This document shows, piece after piece, positions 5,788 to 6,615 of a stretch of 6,615 nucleotides of DNA. The position numbers and the translations under genes are program-made. The notes below the pieces were generated by a model. The model had not been told where the DNA came from. It worked only from the letters and a program-made list of their open reading frames with translations, and ran no database searches. The DNA comes from an uncultured Clostridia bacterium (GTDB lineage Bacteria; Bacillota; Clostridia; Oscillospirales; Ruminococcaceae). The DNA lies in NCBI GenBank assembly GCA_937894185.1, contig CALCSA010000017.1:1-6615 (forward strand). Direction: 5' to 3'. Numbering within the stretch: position 1 is the first letter of the stretch; every line of letters starts with the position of its first letter.

Positions 5788-6615
5788 ATGAGCATCATCA
5801 GAGAGATTGCGCTGGCCTCGGAGGGTCACAAGAAAATCGCGTGGGTGGAAGGGCATATGCCGGTGCTGCGCAGCATCCGGGAGGAGTTTGAGCGGGATCA
5901 ACCCTTTGCCGGGAAGAAGATCGCTCTTTCCATCCATCTGGAGGCCAAAACCGCCTACCTTTGCAAGGTGCTGGCGGCAGGGGGAGCCCAGATGCATGTA
6001 ACCGGCTCCAATCCCCTTTCTACTCAGGACGATGTGGCCGCCGCCTTGGTGGAGGATGGGCTGACCGTCTGCGCCTGGCATAACGCCACCCCCGAGGAGT
6101 ACCGCAGCCACATCCGGGAGACGGTGAGCTGCGGCCCCGACATTGTCATTGATGACGGCGGCGATCTGGTGGAAATGCTCCACAGCGAATTCCCCCACCT
6201 GTGCCAACAGGTAATTGGCGGCTGCGAGGAAACCACCACCGGAGTGCTGCGTCTGCGGTCCATGGACCGGGACGGAGCCTTAAAATTCCCCATGATTATG
6301 GTCAACGACGCCCAGTGCAAGTTCCTGTTCGACAACCGCTACGGAACCGGGCAATCGGTATGGGACGGCATCAACCGCACCACCAACCTGATTGTGGCGG
6401 GTAAAACCGTGGTGGTATGCGGCTACGGCTGGTGTGGCAAGGGAGTTGCCATGCGGGCCAAGGGATTGGGCGCCAAGGTCATCGTCACCGAGATCGACCC
6501 CATCAAGGCCATTGAGGCCATCATGGACGGCTTTGAAGTGATGCCCATCCTAAAGGCGGCGGAACACGGCGACTTCTTTGTCACCGTTACCGGCTGCCGG
6601 GACGTGATAACAGGA
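5788..6615 (+). CDS. ahcY: S-adenosylhomocysteinase / S-inosylhomocysteine hydrolase family protein (3' end missing)
   Basis: This cytoplasmic NAD-dependent hydrolase splits SAH into adenosine and homocysteine, or possibly the deaminated form into inosine and homocysteine. The frame is open from ATG 5788 to the right edge, 276 codons of about 400-420. It begins MSIIREIALASEGHKKIAW and contains HLEAKTA (H50), GSNPLSTQDDVAAAL (73-87), DDGGD (122-126), EETTTGV (E148), and NDAQCKFLFDNRYGTG with the catalytic-type N173, K178, D182 and N183. The Rossmann NAD site is GYGWCGKG (212-219), with E235 in VTEIDP for the ribose. The sequence resembles the short Thermotoga/archaeal/clostridial branch. Compared from memory with the human enzyme, the adenine-contacting T57 and E59 correspond to E52 and K54 here, a known feature of this branch that may matter for the base accepted. 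The gene directly follows the SAH deaminase gene. The family is certain; SAH versus SIH as physiological substrate is open. Confidence 0.95.
   Translation, partial: MSIIREIALASEGHKKIAWVEGHMPVLRSIREEFERDQPFAGKKIALSIHLEAKTAYLCKVLAAGGAQMHVTGSNPLSTQDDVAAALVEDGLTVCAWHNATPEEYRSHIRETVSCGPDIVIDDGGDLVEMLHSEFPHLCQQVIGGCEETTTGVLRLRSMDRDGALKFPMIMVNDAQCKFLFDNRYGTGQSVWDGINRTTNLIVAGKTVVVCGYGWCGKGVAMRAKGLGAKVIVTEIDPIKAIEAIMDGFEVMPILKAAEHGDFFVTVTGCRDVITG

Overview
The window looks like a chromosomal segment of a GC-rich Clostridia-type Firmicute, perhaps Oscillospirales (Ruminococcaceae-like). This assignment is an inference. It rests on strong purine-rich Shine-Dalgarno sequences, GTG and TTG starts, consensus sigma-A promoters, compact rho-independent terminators, a clostridial-type UvrA, and a short S-adenosylhomocysteinase of the Thermotoga/archaeal/clostridial kind. 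There are no mobile elements, CRISPR arrays, tRNAs or rRNAs.

Layout. (1) Positions 1-2365 (+): the 3' five-sixths of uvrA, whose start lies left of the window. (2) 2372-2408: a perfect 36-bp palindrome with a T tract, placed to terminate both uvrA and the convergent gene. (3) 2445-3178 (-): a PHP-domain metal-dependent phosphoesterase gene carrying one single-base frameshift. Reading across it restores all PHP metal-binding motifs in a 244-residue protein. (4) 3179-3467: a divergent control region with two consensus promoters (TTGACA/TATAAT, spacers 18 and 17). Just downstream of each lies a near-palindrome centred on AACGTT that shares an 11-bp exact core, a plausible operator pair for a LacI/GalR/CcpA-type regulator. 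(5) 3468-4253 (+): a HAD-superfamily hydrolase with a GTG start, followed by a terminator at 4316-4343. (6) 4367 to the right edge (+): a promoter, then mtaD (5'-methylthioadenosine/S-adenosylhomocysteine deaminase, TTG start) and, 30 bp later, ahcY, which is cut off by the window edge after 276 codons.

Working together: mtaD and ahcY form an apparent operon for disposing of S-adenosylhomocysteine (SAH), the by-product of SAM-dependent methylation. The pairing is compatible with a deaminate-then-hydrolyse route through S-inosylhomocysteine, as described in methanogens, as well as with direct SAH hydrolysis. The PHP and HAD genes are two predicted phosphoester hydrolases that appear to share one regulator, but their substrates cannot be read from sequence. 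uvrA is a stand-alone DNA repair gene ending here.

The points most worth checking are the shared operator-like palindromes, the PHP frameshift, and the substrate of the mtaD-ahcY pair.
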